DNA of 64,000 nt. Source: Talaromyces rugulosus (lineage: Eukaryota > Ascomycota > Eurotiomycetes > Eurotiales > Trichocomaceae). A program made the position numbers and the translations under genes. The stretch covers positions 930,001-994,000 of the forward strand of contig NC_049566.1 of NCBI RefSeq assembly GCF_013368755.1, written 5' to 3'. Every line of letters begins with the position of its first letter. Position 1 is the stretch's first letter. The notes below the pieces were generated by a model, which saw nothing but the letters and a program-made list of their open reading frames with translations, had not been told where the DNA came from and did no database searches. Of the stretch, positions 1 through 10,118 are shown piece by piece.

Positions 1-2
1 GC

Positions 3-3000
3 TTCCGCCACATCCAAAACGAAATCCTTGCTAAGACCGATGCTCGCATCCACTCAACCAACGAGGTCTTGCAGAATATCCGAATCATTAAATATTTTGC
101 GTGGGAACGTCGGTTTAAGGAAATTGTTAATGAGAAACGACAAGAAGAACTCAAGGCTTTACGGCACAGATACATTTTGTGGTCATGTGCCGCCACGGTA
201 TGGTACGGGACCCCGATTCTCATCACCTTCACGACATTCCTACTCTACACAGTGGTTGAGAAGAAGCCGTTAGCTCCGTCCATCGCCTTCCCAGCCTTGT
301 CCATGTTTTCTCTCCTCCGTGTTCCACTGGACCAACTGGCAGACATGATTGCCCACGTTCAGGAAGCCCAAGTATCAATTGAACGTGTGGAAAAATTCTT
401 GGGCGAGGAAGAAACGCAAAAGTACAGCCAGCTACGTAACCACCACCCCGAGGAGCCTCCTAAGATTGCCCTCGAAAATGCCACCTTGACATGGGGCTCC
501 AAGTCTAGCAGAGACACTCAAGACGCCAGTGGAGATGCGTTCCAACTCATCAATATGAACGTTTCGTTCAAGCTCGGTGCCTTGAATATCATCGCCGGCC
601 CCACCGGGTCCGGGAAGACTTCACTTTTGATGGCTCTTTTGGGTGAAATGAGACTCCTGACAGGTCATGTCCATCTTCCTGGAGTGACAACAAACCGTGC
701 CGAGTTGCCTGTGGACCCGGAAACCCTACTGACCGAGAGCATTGCGTACTGTGCTCAAGAAGCATGGCTTGTTAACGACACAATCAAAGAGAACATTGTC
801 TTCGCCTCACCCTTTGATAAGCAGCGTTACAATGCAGTCATACAAGCCTGTGCTCTCGAACGCGACTTTACCATCTTAGAAGCCGGAGACGAGACCCTAG
901 TTGGTGAAAAAGGTATCAGTCTTTCCGGTGGTCAAAAGCAACGCATCTCCCTTGCACGCGCAATGTACAGCAGTGCTCGTCATTTGTTGCTAGATGACTG
1001 TCTCAGCGCGGTTGATTCCCACACCGCGAAGCACATTTTTCACGAGGCTATTAGAGGCTCTCTTATGGCACACCGGACTTGCATCCTTGTTACCCACAAC
1101 GTTGCTCTCACTGTTCCCGAAGCCGACTACGTTGTTGTTATGGATAATGGAAAGATTTCGACCCTAGGAACTTCCGACAAGGTTGCAGCATCTGGAGCCC
1201 TTGGAAAAGAGCTTCTGGAATCGCGTCCAACGTCACGAGCAGGCTCAAAGGCCCCATCTCGAGTTTCATCCGATCTAGAAGAACAGGTGGAACGTGTCAA
1301 TGGAGACTCTAATGGAACCACAAACGGAGCTGCTAAAGCAGTTCCTGGTGCCCAAGCTTCTGAAGGTAAAAAATCCGGACAAACTCACAAGGAGTCCAAG
1401 GCTACTGGGAGTGTTAAGTGGTCAACCATCAAAATGTACCTGGTTGCCATGGGCCCCTGGTATTATTGGATTGCCGGTGTTGGCGTCTTCGTGGCGCAAC
1501 AGATTGGTAATGCTGCAACCAACGTGTGGATTCGCCAGTGGGCAAATGCATACAATGTTCAACAAGACAAGCCTGCAGATGTTGATAGCTATGGAATCAT
1601 GTCCGATCTCAAGGCACCGTCTTTCGTTGCAGGCAGTGTGCCGCGCATGAGTTCTTGGGGTGGTGTTCAATTAAACCCGTTCAGAAGTTCTGAGACAGGA
1701 AGTCAAGTGGACGTTAATTATTACCTCGGTGTATATGCATTACTCGGTACCGTCTATGTTCTCGTTTCGTTGATCCGAGAATTGGTTCTATTCTGGGGAT
1801 CTCTCCACGCTTCATGGGAGATGCACGAGAAGCTACTGACAGCTGTGCTCTACGCCAAATTCAAGTTTTTTGACTCCACTCCTCTTGGTCAACTGATGAA
1901 CAGGTTTTCCAAGGATGTCGAAGCTGTTGACCAGGAGGTTGCGCCCGTCACCATTGGTATGCTTCACAGCCTTGCGTCAGTCATCATGATTGTAGGCATT
2001 GTTTCCTACATCACGCCGGGTTTCTTGATCGCTGCTGTGATCATCACTTTGACGTTTTCTGCTATTGGAGCTTTCTATCTCAACGCCTCAAGAGACCTGA
2101 AACGGCTTGAGTCGGTGCAACGTAGTCCCCTGTACCAGCAATTCGGCGAGACCTTGACTGGAATCGTCACCATTCGAGCATACGGTGATCCTGAGCGATT
2201 TATAATCGACAACCACCGTCGCATCGACTCGTACAACCGGCCACACATCTATCTTTGGGCTGCTAACCGCTGGCTGGCCTTCCGGGCGGATATGATCGGT
2301 GCCCTTGTTGCATTCCTTTCTGCCGCCTTTGTCTTGTTGAATATCGGCACCGTCGATGCTGGTGCTGCTGGTCTATCTCTGACGTATGCTGTTACTTTTA
2401 CAGAAAACGTTCTATGGCTGGTGCGGTTGTATGCGGAAGCTCAGACGAACATGAACTCAGTTGAGCGAGTTCGCGAGTATCTAGAGGTTGAACAGGAGGC
2501 CGAGAAAGTCATTGAAGATCGTCGACCACCTTCTGGTTGGCCGGCCAAGGGCGCTGTAGATTTTGTTGATTACTCTACTCGATACCGATCCGACTTGGAC
2601 TGTGTTCTAAAAGATGTCTCATTCTCTGTCAATCCTGGAGAGAAGGTTGGTATCGTTGGGCGAACTGGTGCCGGGAAAAGTTCACTTGCTCTTGCTCTCT
2701 TCCGAGGCTTGGAAGCTGAAACAGGGACAATTAAGATCGATGGAATCGATATCGGTACCATCGGCTTACAAGATCTGCGTGAGAGCATCACCATTGTCCC
2801 CCAGGACCCAACGCTTTTCTCCGGAACTATCCGAAACAACCTAGATCCTTTTGATCTATTTAGTGACGAGCAGATCTTCGTTGCATTGCGACGCGTTCAT
2901 CTGATCGGCCAGGACACTTCCGGACTTGCAACTCCGGCAAGCCCAAGCAACCGTTCACTCGAAAATGTCCCCGCAGCAGCAGGTCCAGTAGTCCAAGAGA

Positions 3001-3422
3001 ACAAGAACATATTCCGCAACCTGGAATCCCCCGTTGCCGAGTCTGGCTCGAATTTGTCACAGGGACAACGCCAGCTTTTGTGTCTGGCTAGAGCGCTACT
3101 TAAGAACCCCCGAGTTCTCATGATGGACGAAGCGACTGCTTCCATTGACTACGCTACCGATGCCAAGATTCAAGAGACTCTGCGTGAATTGGAAGACAGC
3201 ACCATTATCACCATCGCTCACCGACTGCAAACCATCATTGACTATGACAAGGTCTTGGTCCTGGATCACGGTAAAGTCATCGAATTCGACCACCCGTGGA
3301 CTTTGATCAACAAGGAAAACGGCAGTTTCCGAGGAATGTGTATGAACAGTGGCAACACCGAAGTTCTCTTTGAGGGGGCTAAGAAGGCATGGGAAAGCAA
3401 GAGACTTGTCGAGACTGACTGA
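3..3422 (+). CDS. ABC transporter, ABCC/MRP type (Ybt1-like), C-terminal part
   Basis: Partial: the frame is open from base 3 and the start lies off the window. About 1,139 codons remain of a family usually 1,450-1,650 residues long. In order they encode the end of the first membrane domain, a nucleotide-binding domain (Walker A GPTGSGKT at 597-620, signature LSGGQ at 921-935, Walker B LLLDD near 984-998), a Ser/Gly-rich linker (about 1200-1400), a second membrane domain, and a second ATP domain (Walker A GRTGAGKS at 2658-2681, signature LSQGQ at 3054-3068, Walker B ending MMDE near 3114-3131). This is the full-transporter layout of vacuolar or plasma-membrane organic-anion pumps; closeness to yeast Ybt1 is from memory of the family. 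The second ATP domain has a low-complexity insertion before its signature (about 2915-3050). No intron is needed. Substrate cannot be told. Confidence 0.93.
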   Translation, partial: FRHIQNEILAKTDARIHSTNEVLQNIRIIKYFAWERRFKEIVNEKRQEELKALRHRYILWSCAATVWYGTPILITFTTFLLYTVVEKKPLAPSIAFPALSMFSLLRVPLDQLADMIAHVQEAQVSIERVEKFLGEEETQKYSQLRNHHPEEPPKIALENATLTWGSKSSRDTQDASGDAFQLINMNVSFKLGALNIIAGPTGSGKTSLLMALLGEMRLLTGHVHLPGVTTNRAELPVDPETLLTESIAYCAQEAWLVNDTIKENIVFASPFDKQRYNAVIQACALERDFTILEAGDETLVGEKGISLSGGQKQRISLARAMYSSARHLLLDDCLSAVDSHTAKHIFHEAIRGSLMAHRTCILVTHNVALTVPEADYVVVMDNGKISTLGTSDKVAASGALGKELLESRPTSRAGSKAPSRVSSDLEEQVERVNGDSNGTTNGAAKAVPGAQASEGKKSGQTHKESKATGSVKWSTIKMYLVAMGPWYYWIAGVGVFVAQQIGNAATNVWIRQWANAYNVQQDKPADVDSYGIMSDLKAPSFVAGSVPRMSSWGGVQLNPFRSSETGSQVDVNYYLGVYALLGTVYVLVSLIRELVLFWGSLHASWEMHEKLLTAVLYAKFKFFDSTPLGQLMNRFSKDVEAVDQEVAPVTIGMLHSLASVIMIVGIVSYITPGFLIAAVIITLTFSAIGAFYLNASRDLKRLESVQRSPLYQQFGETLTGIVTIRAYGDPERFIIDNHRRIDSYNRPHIYLWAANRWLAFRADMIGALVAFLSAAFVLLNIGTVDAGAAGLSLTYAVTFTENVLWLVRLYAEAQTNMNSVERVREYLEVEQEAEKVIEDRRPPSGWPAKGAVDFVDYSTRYRSDLDCVLKDVSFSVNPGEKVGIVGRTGAGKSSLALALFRGLEAETGTIKIDGIDIGTIGLQDLRESITIVPQDPTLFSGTIRNNLDPFDLFSDEQIFVALRRVHLIGQDTSGLATPASPSNRSLENVPAAAGPVVQENKNIFRNLESPVAESGSNLSQGQRQLLCLARALLKNPRVLMMDEATASIDYATDAKIQETLRELEDSTIITIAHRLQTIIDYDKVLVLDHGKVIEFDHPWTLINKENGSFRGMCMNSGNTEVLFEGAKKAWESKRLVETD

Positions 3423-3923
3423 AAAAAAAAAAAAAAAAAAAAAAAATAGATCGATAAATTTACAAGTATTTTCCCGCAGAATGTGTACACATATAAGCCA
3501 TTTCCCGCATGCTGTGGTTTTTTTCTTGATCTGAATTTTTTTTCCCTTTCGTTTTTTAATTGTTTGCGGATCATCTTTGTTGTACATATCTGTCGTGTTG
3601 CCTTGTTGAATTTACTACGAAAAAAAAAACACATGGCAAACCAAGAAAGGATGTCGGTCGATTGCAGTATTTGGGGCCTTCATCTGTAGTTTCATCTATG
3701 TTTTTTTTTTTTTTTTTTTTTCGAGTTCAAATTGTCTTCTCAGAGTTTTGCGAGTAAAATGGGTGGCTTTTGTCGACTTTTTTTTTTGGGTCTTGCATTT
3801 TGTGTTAATAATGACATCAATTGATCAATCTTTTCAAGTCTTGTCTTGTTATCAGAGAGTTCAAATGTTAAGCTATACAATTGTATGTGTTATACATATA
3901 TACATATATATACATCCCAAGCC
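3423..3923. other. Convergent 3' spacer with homopolymer tracts
   Basis: No gene seen. It lies between the tail-to-tail ends of the ABC transporter and the beta-propeller gene. It holds an uninterrupted run of about 25 A (3422-3446) just after the transporter stop, a run of about 21 T (3701-3721), several shorter T runs and an AT-alternating patch near 3885-3915. These look like 3' untranslated and polyadenylation sequence with slippage-prone tracts. Confidence 0.7.
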
Positions 3924-5464
3924 TTAATAGACCTCGACCAACTTCAGCGACTCCATACTATAAACACCGATAAACTTGAAAAATGCAAGAACCTGTGGAG
4001 CTGTCCCGCAACCGGGCCCGGACGGGGTGCTAGCTGAGAATTCAACCAGTGGGATTCGGACTGCTTTACACTGCAGACAAGACGCCGACACAGTGTATGT
4101 GGTGTTTAGTTTTAATCCTCTGCCAATAACCTGAAACATGTCAAGTCCCGCCTGACGTCGCACAGTAACCAACGCGGTGGCCGTAACATTATCCGAATGG
4201 GTCTCGCCGACAAGCAGTTTGTTCAACGGACGCTGTCGAGACAGACCCTGACGACCCAGATTCTGCGTTCCATCACCGGACCCTTCAGGAACCGCCCCGG
4301 CAACATAAACCAATGCTTGGCCCTCCTGGCCAATGTGCACGGTTTTGGTGACGCGCATTGTGGACAAATCAACAAAGTCCACGGCATCAGAGTGCTCGCC
4401 GAGTACATACATGTACGAATTGTCAGGACTTGGCCAGAGCCCATGTGGCTCAATAACGTTGGCCTTGATCGAAGTCAAATAGACTGGTGCGTGCTCTGGG
4501 TCAGGTTGTGTGTAAACCCTAGTCAAGTTCTCGGCGGCGACGGTAACAAAGCCATGGGTCGTGCCATTGATGTCTGCAAAATTAGGATGGTTGGTTTCTG
4601 GGCCAGTCTCAAGAACAGAGACGACCCTGTTCGACTGGAGCGAGATTACAGACACCTTGTCCACCATTTTATGCGCAGCCCATAGTCGCTTGCCGTCGGC
4701 GGACAGCATCATATCGGATGAAAATTTGTCTGCGAGACCAGTAATGCTGCGGACCACGGTTCGCGTCTCAACGTCAATGATGGAGACTGTTGGCGATCTA
4801 ATATGGTTTGCGTATGCGAGTTTGCCATCTGGGCTAAACAGGACTTTGCTAGGTCCGCCTGAACAGCCTATTAGCAAAACTGCAAGGCCATGTTGTGCTT
4901 CAGCACTTACCTGCAGTGTTCACATATCCAACTATACCTCCGTTAATGCCGTCAACAATATCGATGCGGTCGACGCCTCTGTCATGCATAGTCAGAATTG
5001 ATCTCTGTCTAAATGGAAGGGGGTAGATATTACCTAGTTCCAACCCAAACTGTACGGTTGTCGGACGCAAAAAAGGCCTCGTGCGCATTTCTATCAACAA
5101 ATGTCTGAGAAACAATGCTGTTATCAACGCAGCGGATAACAGTGACGGTGTTGCTCGTGACACTCAGAGATACAATATATTTGCCATCCCGGGAGAAGCC
5201 AAGACCGTGGGTGTTGACCGCTTGGATATACTGCGGGTTGAGAACATCAGTTAATCGCTGTTTGCCCAGGGCTATTGTACCCAGAACCTCTCCAGTAAGC
5301 GGCTTAATGACAGTGATGGTGTTGGAAGATTGGTCACCAGTGTACAGTCGATCCGCATTGGAGATGGGAGGAGCGACGCCTGCGATTGCAGGGGCCTGGA
5401 TCTGACCGGCTACAGACGCTGCCAGCCCAAGAGCCGTGGAACAGATTAGTCCGGACAGTAACAT
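3924..5464 (-). CDS. Secreted YVTN-type beta-propeller protein
   Basis: Three exons read on the minus strand: 5464-5034, 4978-4911, 4867-3924. Introns are 4979-5033 (GTAATA...ACAG, branch-like CTGAC) and 4868-4910 (GTAAGT...TAG, only 43 nt). The product is 480 aa. It opens with a hydrophobic signal peptide (MLLSGLICSTALGLAASVAG), so it is probably secreted. The body has repeated blades of the type LYTGDQSSNTITVIKPLTG and VSIIDVETRTVV, typical of the YVTN / lactonase-like seven-bladed propeller superfamily. Catalytic residues of true lactonases cannot be assigned. A TATATAAA box lies about 55 bp upstream of the ATG. It is divergent from the secreted DUF3237 gene, which suggests co-regulation. 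Substrate unknown. Confidence 0.85.
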
Positions 5465-5517
5465 GGCGCAAACTTGTCAGACCAGAAATAGAATTCACTG
5501 CTTGTGAGGTAGATCGA

Positions 5518-5525
5518 TTTATATA
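5518..5525 (-). promoter_or_regulatory. TATA box of the beta-propeller gene
   Basis: Plus-strand TTTATATA reads TATATAAA toward the minus-strand ATG at 5464, about 55 bp away. A strong TATA box is in line with an inducible gene. Confidence 0.55.
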
Positions 5526-6153
5526 AACTATGTTTGGTATAGGTGGGTACCCAGAACAGGGGCTAAAACAACCTACTTTTGAGGTACCGTTCCCGCAGCG
5601 GTGCCGAATCACACCTGGCTGCCTAACACTAACAGTAAACGCCTCCTCGCATTTGCCCCACTGAGGCTTATGGAATTGGATACATCCGTATTACGTACTA
5701 TTGAGAATAGTTTGATGCGATTATTGGTCGAGGTAGTGATGATGAGCCTGTAGTTGTACGTAATAAAACCTTGCACTAAATCCTATGTGACGACAGCGGG
5801 TCAAATGCGAGCAACCCAATCAACATGGCCGAAAATACGAGGGAATTATGTCGGTTTATTACCAAATTAGGCAAGTAGCCGTCTCCTCATGGTGACTCGG
5901 CTCTCTCGTCTACTCATAAACATAACAATGATGACTCGGATAAATAAGCTTTTTGTAAAAATAAAAATAAAGATTACGCCAAGGAACATGCACTGCCATG
6001 TTGTAGACATGGAATGTTGAGGTCGACAGGCTATAGCAATACCGTTAGCCCTAGGTATATAAGTAGCTTGTGTCGCCTACCTCTCATAATGCTACTCTAC
6101 AAATCACAACAACAAAACAAACGGCCAACGCTTCTACATCAACTTTACAAAAC
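5526..6153. other. Divergent promoter region
   Basis: No gene seen. This is the shared upstream region of the beta-propeller and DUF3237 genes. Two copies of TGACTCGG (5893-5900 and 5932-5939) contain the TGACTC half of a Gcn4/CpcA-type site; whether they function is unknown. Confidence 0.5.
6056..6063 (+). promoter_or_regulatory. TATA box of the DUF3237 gene
   Basis: TATATAAG lies about 98 bp upstream of the ATG at 6154. It argues against the upstream in-frame ATG at 6070, which would sit only 7 bases beyond the TATA box and so before any normal transcription start. Confidence 0.6.
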
Positions 6154-6822
6154 ATGCTTGCCCGTGCCTTGGTTATTGCCGTCTCTGCTATCGGCGCCCT
6201 GGCTGCTGATGCAGTATTCAACCCCCCAAAAACAGAACTCTTCCTGAGCATTGCCTACCAGGTTGGCATACCCGTCAACACGACCACACCAAGTGGTGTT
6301 GTTGGGACTGTCCCGGTCCGAGGTGGCGATATCAAGGGCAGCCTGTTCAACGGCTACATTGTTCCCAATCTCACTTCCTCGGTCGAGAAATATCAGCCGG
6401 TGGTTAACAATGTAGTGACTACCGTGAGTCTCCCAACACATTCGAGTGGTAGATTAGAGGTTATTGTTGCTGATCTGTCTTCAAAGAGCTATGATGGACG
6501 CTTCGTCTTCGAGAATAGCGCTGGGGATCGCATCTTTGCCGAAATCCTTGGCTCGACAGCATATGGCAAGGACTTGCACGGTTTTGGATATGCGTACGTT
6601 TTTCCCTTTCGACAAAACTGCCTTCAAACTAATGCTCTAGGCAGGAAACTGGAGACAACCGCTCCTTGCCTGCAATGGATCAACACGGCAATGTTCATCG
6701 CGGAGTGGCAGGGTGTCTTTTACCGTGGTTCAGGCACCACAGTCGAGATCTTCCATGTCAACACGGGTGGCCGCGTTGACGGGCAGCCAATCGATGCTAT
6801 CCCCCCATCCGCTGATATTTGA
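6154..6822 (+). CDS. Secreted DUF3237 family protein
   Basis: Two exons, 6154-6593 and 6645-6822, give 205 aa. The 51-nt intron (6594-6644, GTACGT...GCAG, branch-like CTAAT) is a multiple of three without a stop, so the unspliced frame also reads through. I call it spliced because the donor, branch and acceptor are good and the retained text (FPFRQN...) is unlike the domain. The start at 6154 is chosen because it begins a signal peptide (LARALVIAVSAIGALA) and lies at a normal distance from the TATA box. The body (FLSIAYQVG, VPVRGGDIKGSLFNGYI, RIFAEILGSTAYG) fits the small beta-barrel DUF3237 family, some secreted in fungi. Biochemical function is not established. It is divergent from the beta-propeller gene and followed by a zinc-cluster regulator. 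Confidence 0.82.
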   Translation: MLARALVIAVSAIGALAADAVFNPPKTELFLSIAYQVGIPVNTTTPSGVVGTVPVRGGDIKGSLFNGYIVPNLTSSVEKYQPVVNNVVTTVSLPTHSSGRLEVIVADLSSKSYDGRFVFENSAGDRIFAEILGSTAYGKDLHGFGYAYVFPFRQNCLQTNALGRKLETTAPCLQWINTAMFIAEWQGVFYRGSGTTVEIFHVNTGGRVDGQPIDAIPPSADI

Positions 6823-7122
6823 ACGGGGGAAAAATTGGCTATTTGAGACATATTGACAAAGTAGAAGTATACAGGCCTGTTTCTGCAGATAGCAGTTTGT
6901 AGTTAGTCCATACCCTGTCGAACGAATAGTATATATGCTGCTTGCCTCGCATCATGAAGTGAACAATTTGTACTGGTATCTGCGTCCCGCTGCTGTTCAA
7001 TTATAGTGTCGTATCTAATGCTCCACACCTGTAAACTGAAGAAGGCCTACGCAGCTGTTCCAACGTTCAGCTCCTAGGAATCGTCATCGTCATCCAAATT
7101 AATTACGCAGGTCTTATTGAGG

Positions 7123-8737
7123 CTAAGCTCTAGCAACTGAGATTCGACAGATATGTTCTGATGTTTTACTATTCTCCACATCCCGCATTATAAACCGAAC
7201 CTTGTGCTCGAGCATCTGTCGTCTATCATCCTGACGATCTCCATTCGCCTTCTGTGTAGCACCTGGCTCGATAAAGTACCCCCTAATGCGCTGCGAGTCT
7301 GGTGGAAATTCTGGAGGATCAATGCTCTGGCATATTTCTTTCATAGCCTCGCCAGTAAGTGTGATACCATGCTCAATCTCAATCAAACGTTTTCCTACAG
7401 CGTAAAAGATAGCCATGTCCCACATCATCTCTTTAGATTGTGATGAAACTTTTAACATTTGGAGTGCCGTAAGCCGCATCTTCAGATGTCGGCAACTAAC
7501 GACGACGAAGTAGACCGAGGTAAAGTAACCCATTCCAATATCAAATACAGGTTGTGCTGTAAATCCTCCTTTTTTTTTGCAGGGTCCTAAGGCGGTGGCA
7601 TTCTGAAGAATCCGTTGGAAGTAGTCCATATAGGTATCGTATATAGTTTCGCGTAAGCTAAGACAACTGCTGATATAGACTTTCCATACAAGCCACTGCA
7701 TTTCGAGAAGAGGGATTCTGATGTCGGTCCCTGTAGACAATTCCGAGCTTTGTTGAAGGTGTGAAAATGAGAGCCACCAGATATGCAGTGCGACCTGGAG
7801 TTGATGCTGTTCATGACTGAGCATAGGAGAGACTTGAGCGTCGGACGCTGCACCAAGGCGGTAGCCATCTCCTGCTTGGCCTAAATGCAGTGCACGGATT
7901 GCTAACCGATCTATGATCTCTTGAGCTTGGGTAAGGGCCTTGAAAGACGCATTTGTTAAATACTTTGGGCGCTGGATGAGTGGAAAAGAAATGGTTCCGA
8001 TGCCAAAGACAAAAGGCAAAGCATACCAGTGGTAAAATATAGAGCCTAACTCAGATTCCACTTGTTGTGATTTGAGAATTAAGATGCCAGACCGAATGTG
8101 ACTGATAGCTGTGCCTGCATCGCCTCGAAGAAACTCAATGCATACAAACATGGCACACACTAGCAAAAGGGTATCAAGTGAGTATGATTGATGCTTGGCA
8201 ATTATGCATCGAATTGCAGCATTATAATGCTGAATCGCCGACTTGCTTTCGCCTGGCCATTGAAAATTTCCTAGAGGTTTCTCGTAACGCTGTTCATACA
8301 TAGCACTTATGGCGAGTGCAGCATGTTGAACTGCGGGTTCACTTTGAGCCATTTGAGACAAGCGGGGTGCCCAATTTGTGCCACCAAGCATGCGAGAAAA
8401 AGTTTTAGCCACGGTAGCATGAAAATAAGCCATGGCGCGTCCATCTGTAGATGTCGAGCTGGCTCCTGGGGCTCCAAGGGCAAACTGTATGCGTGGTGCA
8501 AGAAGCTGCTCCCAAGAATATTTGGAACCATGGCTTGATGGCGCATAGCTATAGCCATCACACTTTCTGCTAGTGGCAATACACCGGTTGCAGTAAGGGC
8601 GGGCCTCATCGCATTTGACCTTGCGCTTTCTATACGCTTAAAACTTAAGTTTCTATCTCCCGCAGGCGAGGCTGCATGTATACTGACTTGCAAGTTAGAC
8701 ATCCCGTCCGTACTTTGGGGTATCCCTTCTGCGGCAT
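7123..8737 (-). CDS. Zn(II)2Cys6 transcription factor
   Basis: Two exons on the minus strand, 8737-8688 and 8629-7123, separated by a 58-nt intron (GTCAGT...TATAG), give 518 aa. The intron splits the DNA-binding domain. Exon 1 encodes GCLTCK and exon 2 continues KRKVKCDEARPYCNRC and on to a sixth Cys, giving the exact C-X2-C-X6-C-X6-C-X2-C-X6-C spacing of a binuclear zinc cluster. The intron contains in-frame stops, so the gene looks broken or N-terminally truncated unless it is joined. The remaining 440 residues are the alpha-helical fungal regulatory region (AALAISAMYEQ, FVCIEFLRGD, ESELGSIFYHWY, ICQSIDPPEFP). It probably acts in the nucleus as a pathway regulator; its neighbours are two secreted-protein genes. 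Targets are unknown. Confidence 0.88.
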
Positions 8738-10118
8738 TCCGCCGTGTCGCCGTTTGTTGCAGCAAAAAGACGTATGGAAGCTGAAACGGTTCAACTAATC
8801 CGACGGTGTGTTGTTTGTCGAGGCGTATGTGACGTTGTAAAGTTTTACTCGGAAAAGTTAATGATAGCCCTGTGTATTAGGGAGGTTCTGCAGCGTCCTC
8901 AACTTGCAACTCCCAACTAAACTATATAAGGATTTCTGCTGGTAATATGCTTAGTTGGGTTAGAGATTTCCTATATAGAAATAGTGAATAAGTGATTAAT
9001 AACAATTTGTATAGTAATTACTAAAAAAATAGCATTTTCAACTTATTAATTTGAAGCTAACATCTACCGTATAGCCACTAATCCTAATTCAGAGTTAAAC
9101 TGACATAATAAACTTTTGAGTATATATATCAGTTTAACTCAAAATCAACCGCCTTCCTATTTAGATGCTTGGCGCCCCACTACCTCCCTATTGTGTAGGC
9201 GGAGAGTAAGTGACCCCCAGCATTTGAGTGGAGCATTACTTCCGTTGCTTATGTTCAGGATTGAGCCAAGGCTTTGTACCGGCAACATAACTCCAATATG
9301 TCTCCGAAAGAGGATTTGTAGCTTGCCTACTCGCTGCTCCGAACAATTGCCCTCCATTGGCCCCAGCACAGCTATCTCGTTGACGTTATTGGTGCACAGA
9401 GGAGGCAGCGGGGCAAATGCGAGGCGCCAAAACCTGGGCCAGCCGGAGTTGTATCCCCGAGTGAGTGGAGTTTGGGGCTGCGCACTCTCTGGTCTACGTG
9501 CCATCAGCGGTAACGACGTTTCTGGTAGAAAAACTTTATAGAAAAGACTTTCTATCTGGGTTGCCAGAGATGATGTTCATGCGAAAACGGCCAAGGGACT
9601 CCATACGGGGATGAGTTGCTGTTGGTGTGGGACTGAGCATTGCCATAGAAGCTTCGGGTTTATGTAGCGCCCCCCTATACAGCATGACGCTCTGTACTTC
9701 CGAATCCTATACTACAGTAAGTTCTCCTAATTGTTATACAGCATCATTGGCATGTGTTTGATTGCTATCGCTTTCGTCAAGTCTATATTTTTATAAGAAT
9801 TGACCAAGGTCCTTCATAACTTCAAGGTTTATGCAATAACGTATTTTATAACCTCCGTCGGCCACATAAGCCAGCCCGGCCGCGCGAGGACTCACATGAT
9901 CTTGTTTAGAATAGGGTTATAAGAACACGTTATATCAGATTCCAATAGTACACACAATCATATGCGTTTTACCATAGTAACTTGGGTACCCCCATAACAA
10001 CACCTACATTCACTTGTTATCGTGCACGATAAGTCTTCTTGATAAGTCATCCCACAATTCCCGAAATATTTAATCAAACGCGAACAATGAAAATGGCAAT
10101 GACAATTTTATCACTCGT
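8738..10118. other. AT-rich gene-poor region with a GC-richer island
   Basis: No supported gene in about 1.4 kb. From about 8890 to 9145 the sequence is strongly AT-rich with an inverted repeat. Around 9150-9545 base composition changes to GC-richer and open frames appear on both strands (the longest is 115 codons at 9157-9504, minus), with no recognisable domain, signal or splice structure. From about 9700 it is AT-rich again. This may be decayed mobile DNA, but I see no transposase text. Confidence 0.5.
9092..9140. repeat. Inverted repeat, 12-bp perfect arms
   Basis: GAGTTAAACTGA at 9092-9103 is repeated in reverse complement as TCAGTTTAACTC at 9129-9140, with a 25-bp AT-rich centre. An overlapping second pair, TTTTGAGT (9113-9120) and ACTCAAAA (9137-9144), shares the right arm. 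It sits at the boundary between AT-rich sequence and the GC-richer island. Confidence 0.75.

Noticed and set aside
3096..3634. Minus-strand frames overlapping the end of the ABC transporter
   Set aside because: Antisense shadow of the coding strand continued through homopolymer runs (poly-Phe/Lys text).
6070..6153. Upstream in-frame ATG of the DUF3237 gene as start
   Set aside because: It lies 7 bases beyond the TATA box and places 28 polar residues before an obvious signal peptide.
7123..8433. Zinc-cluster gene read as a truncated regulator or pseudogene lacking its DNA-binding domain
   Set aside because: A normal 58-nt intron joins an upstream exon and restores all six Cys with exact spacing.
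9157..9504. 115-codon minus-strand frame in the GC-richer island
   Set aside because: No start context, domain, signal or splice logic; opposite-strand frames are open too. Kept only as part of a possible decayed element.
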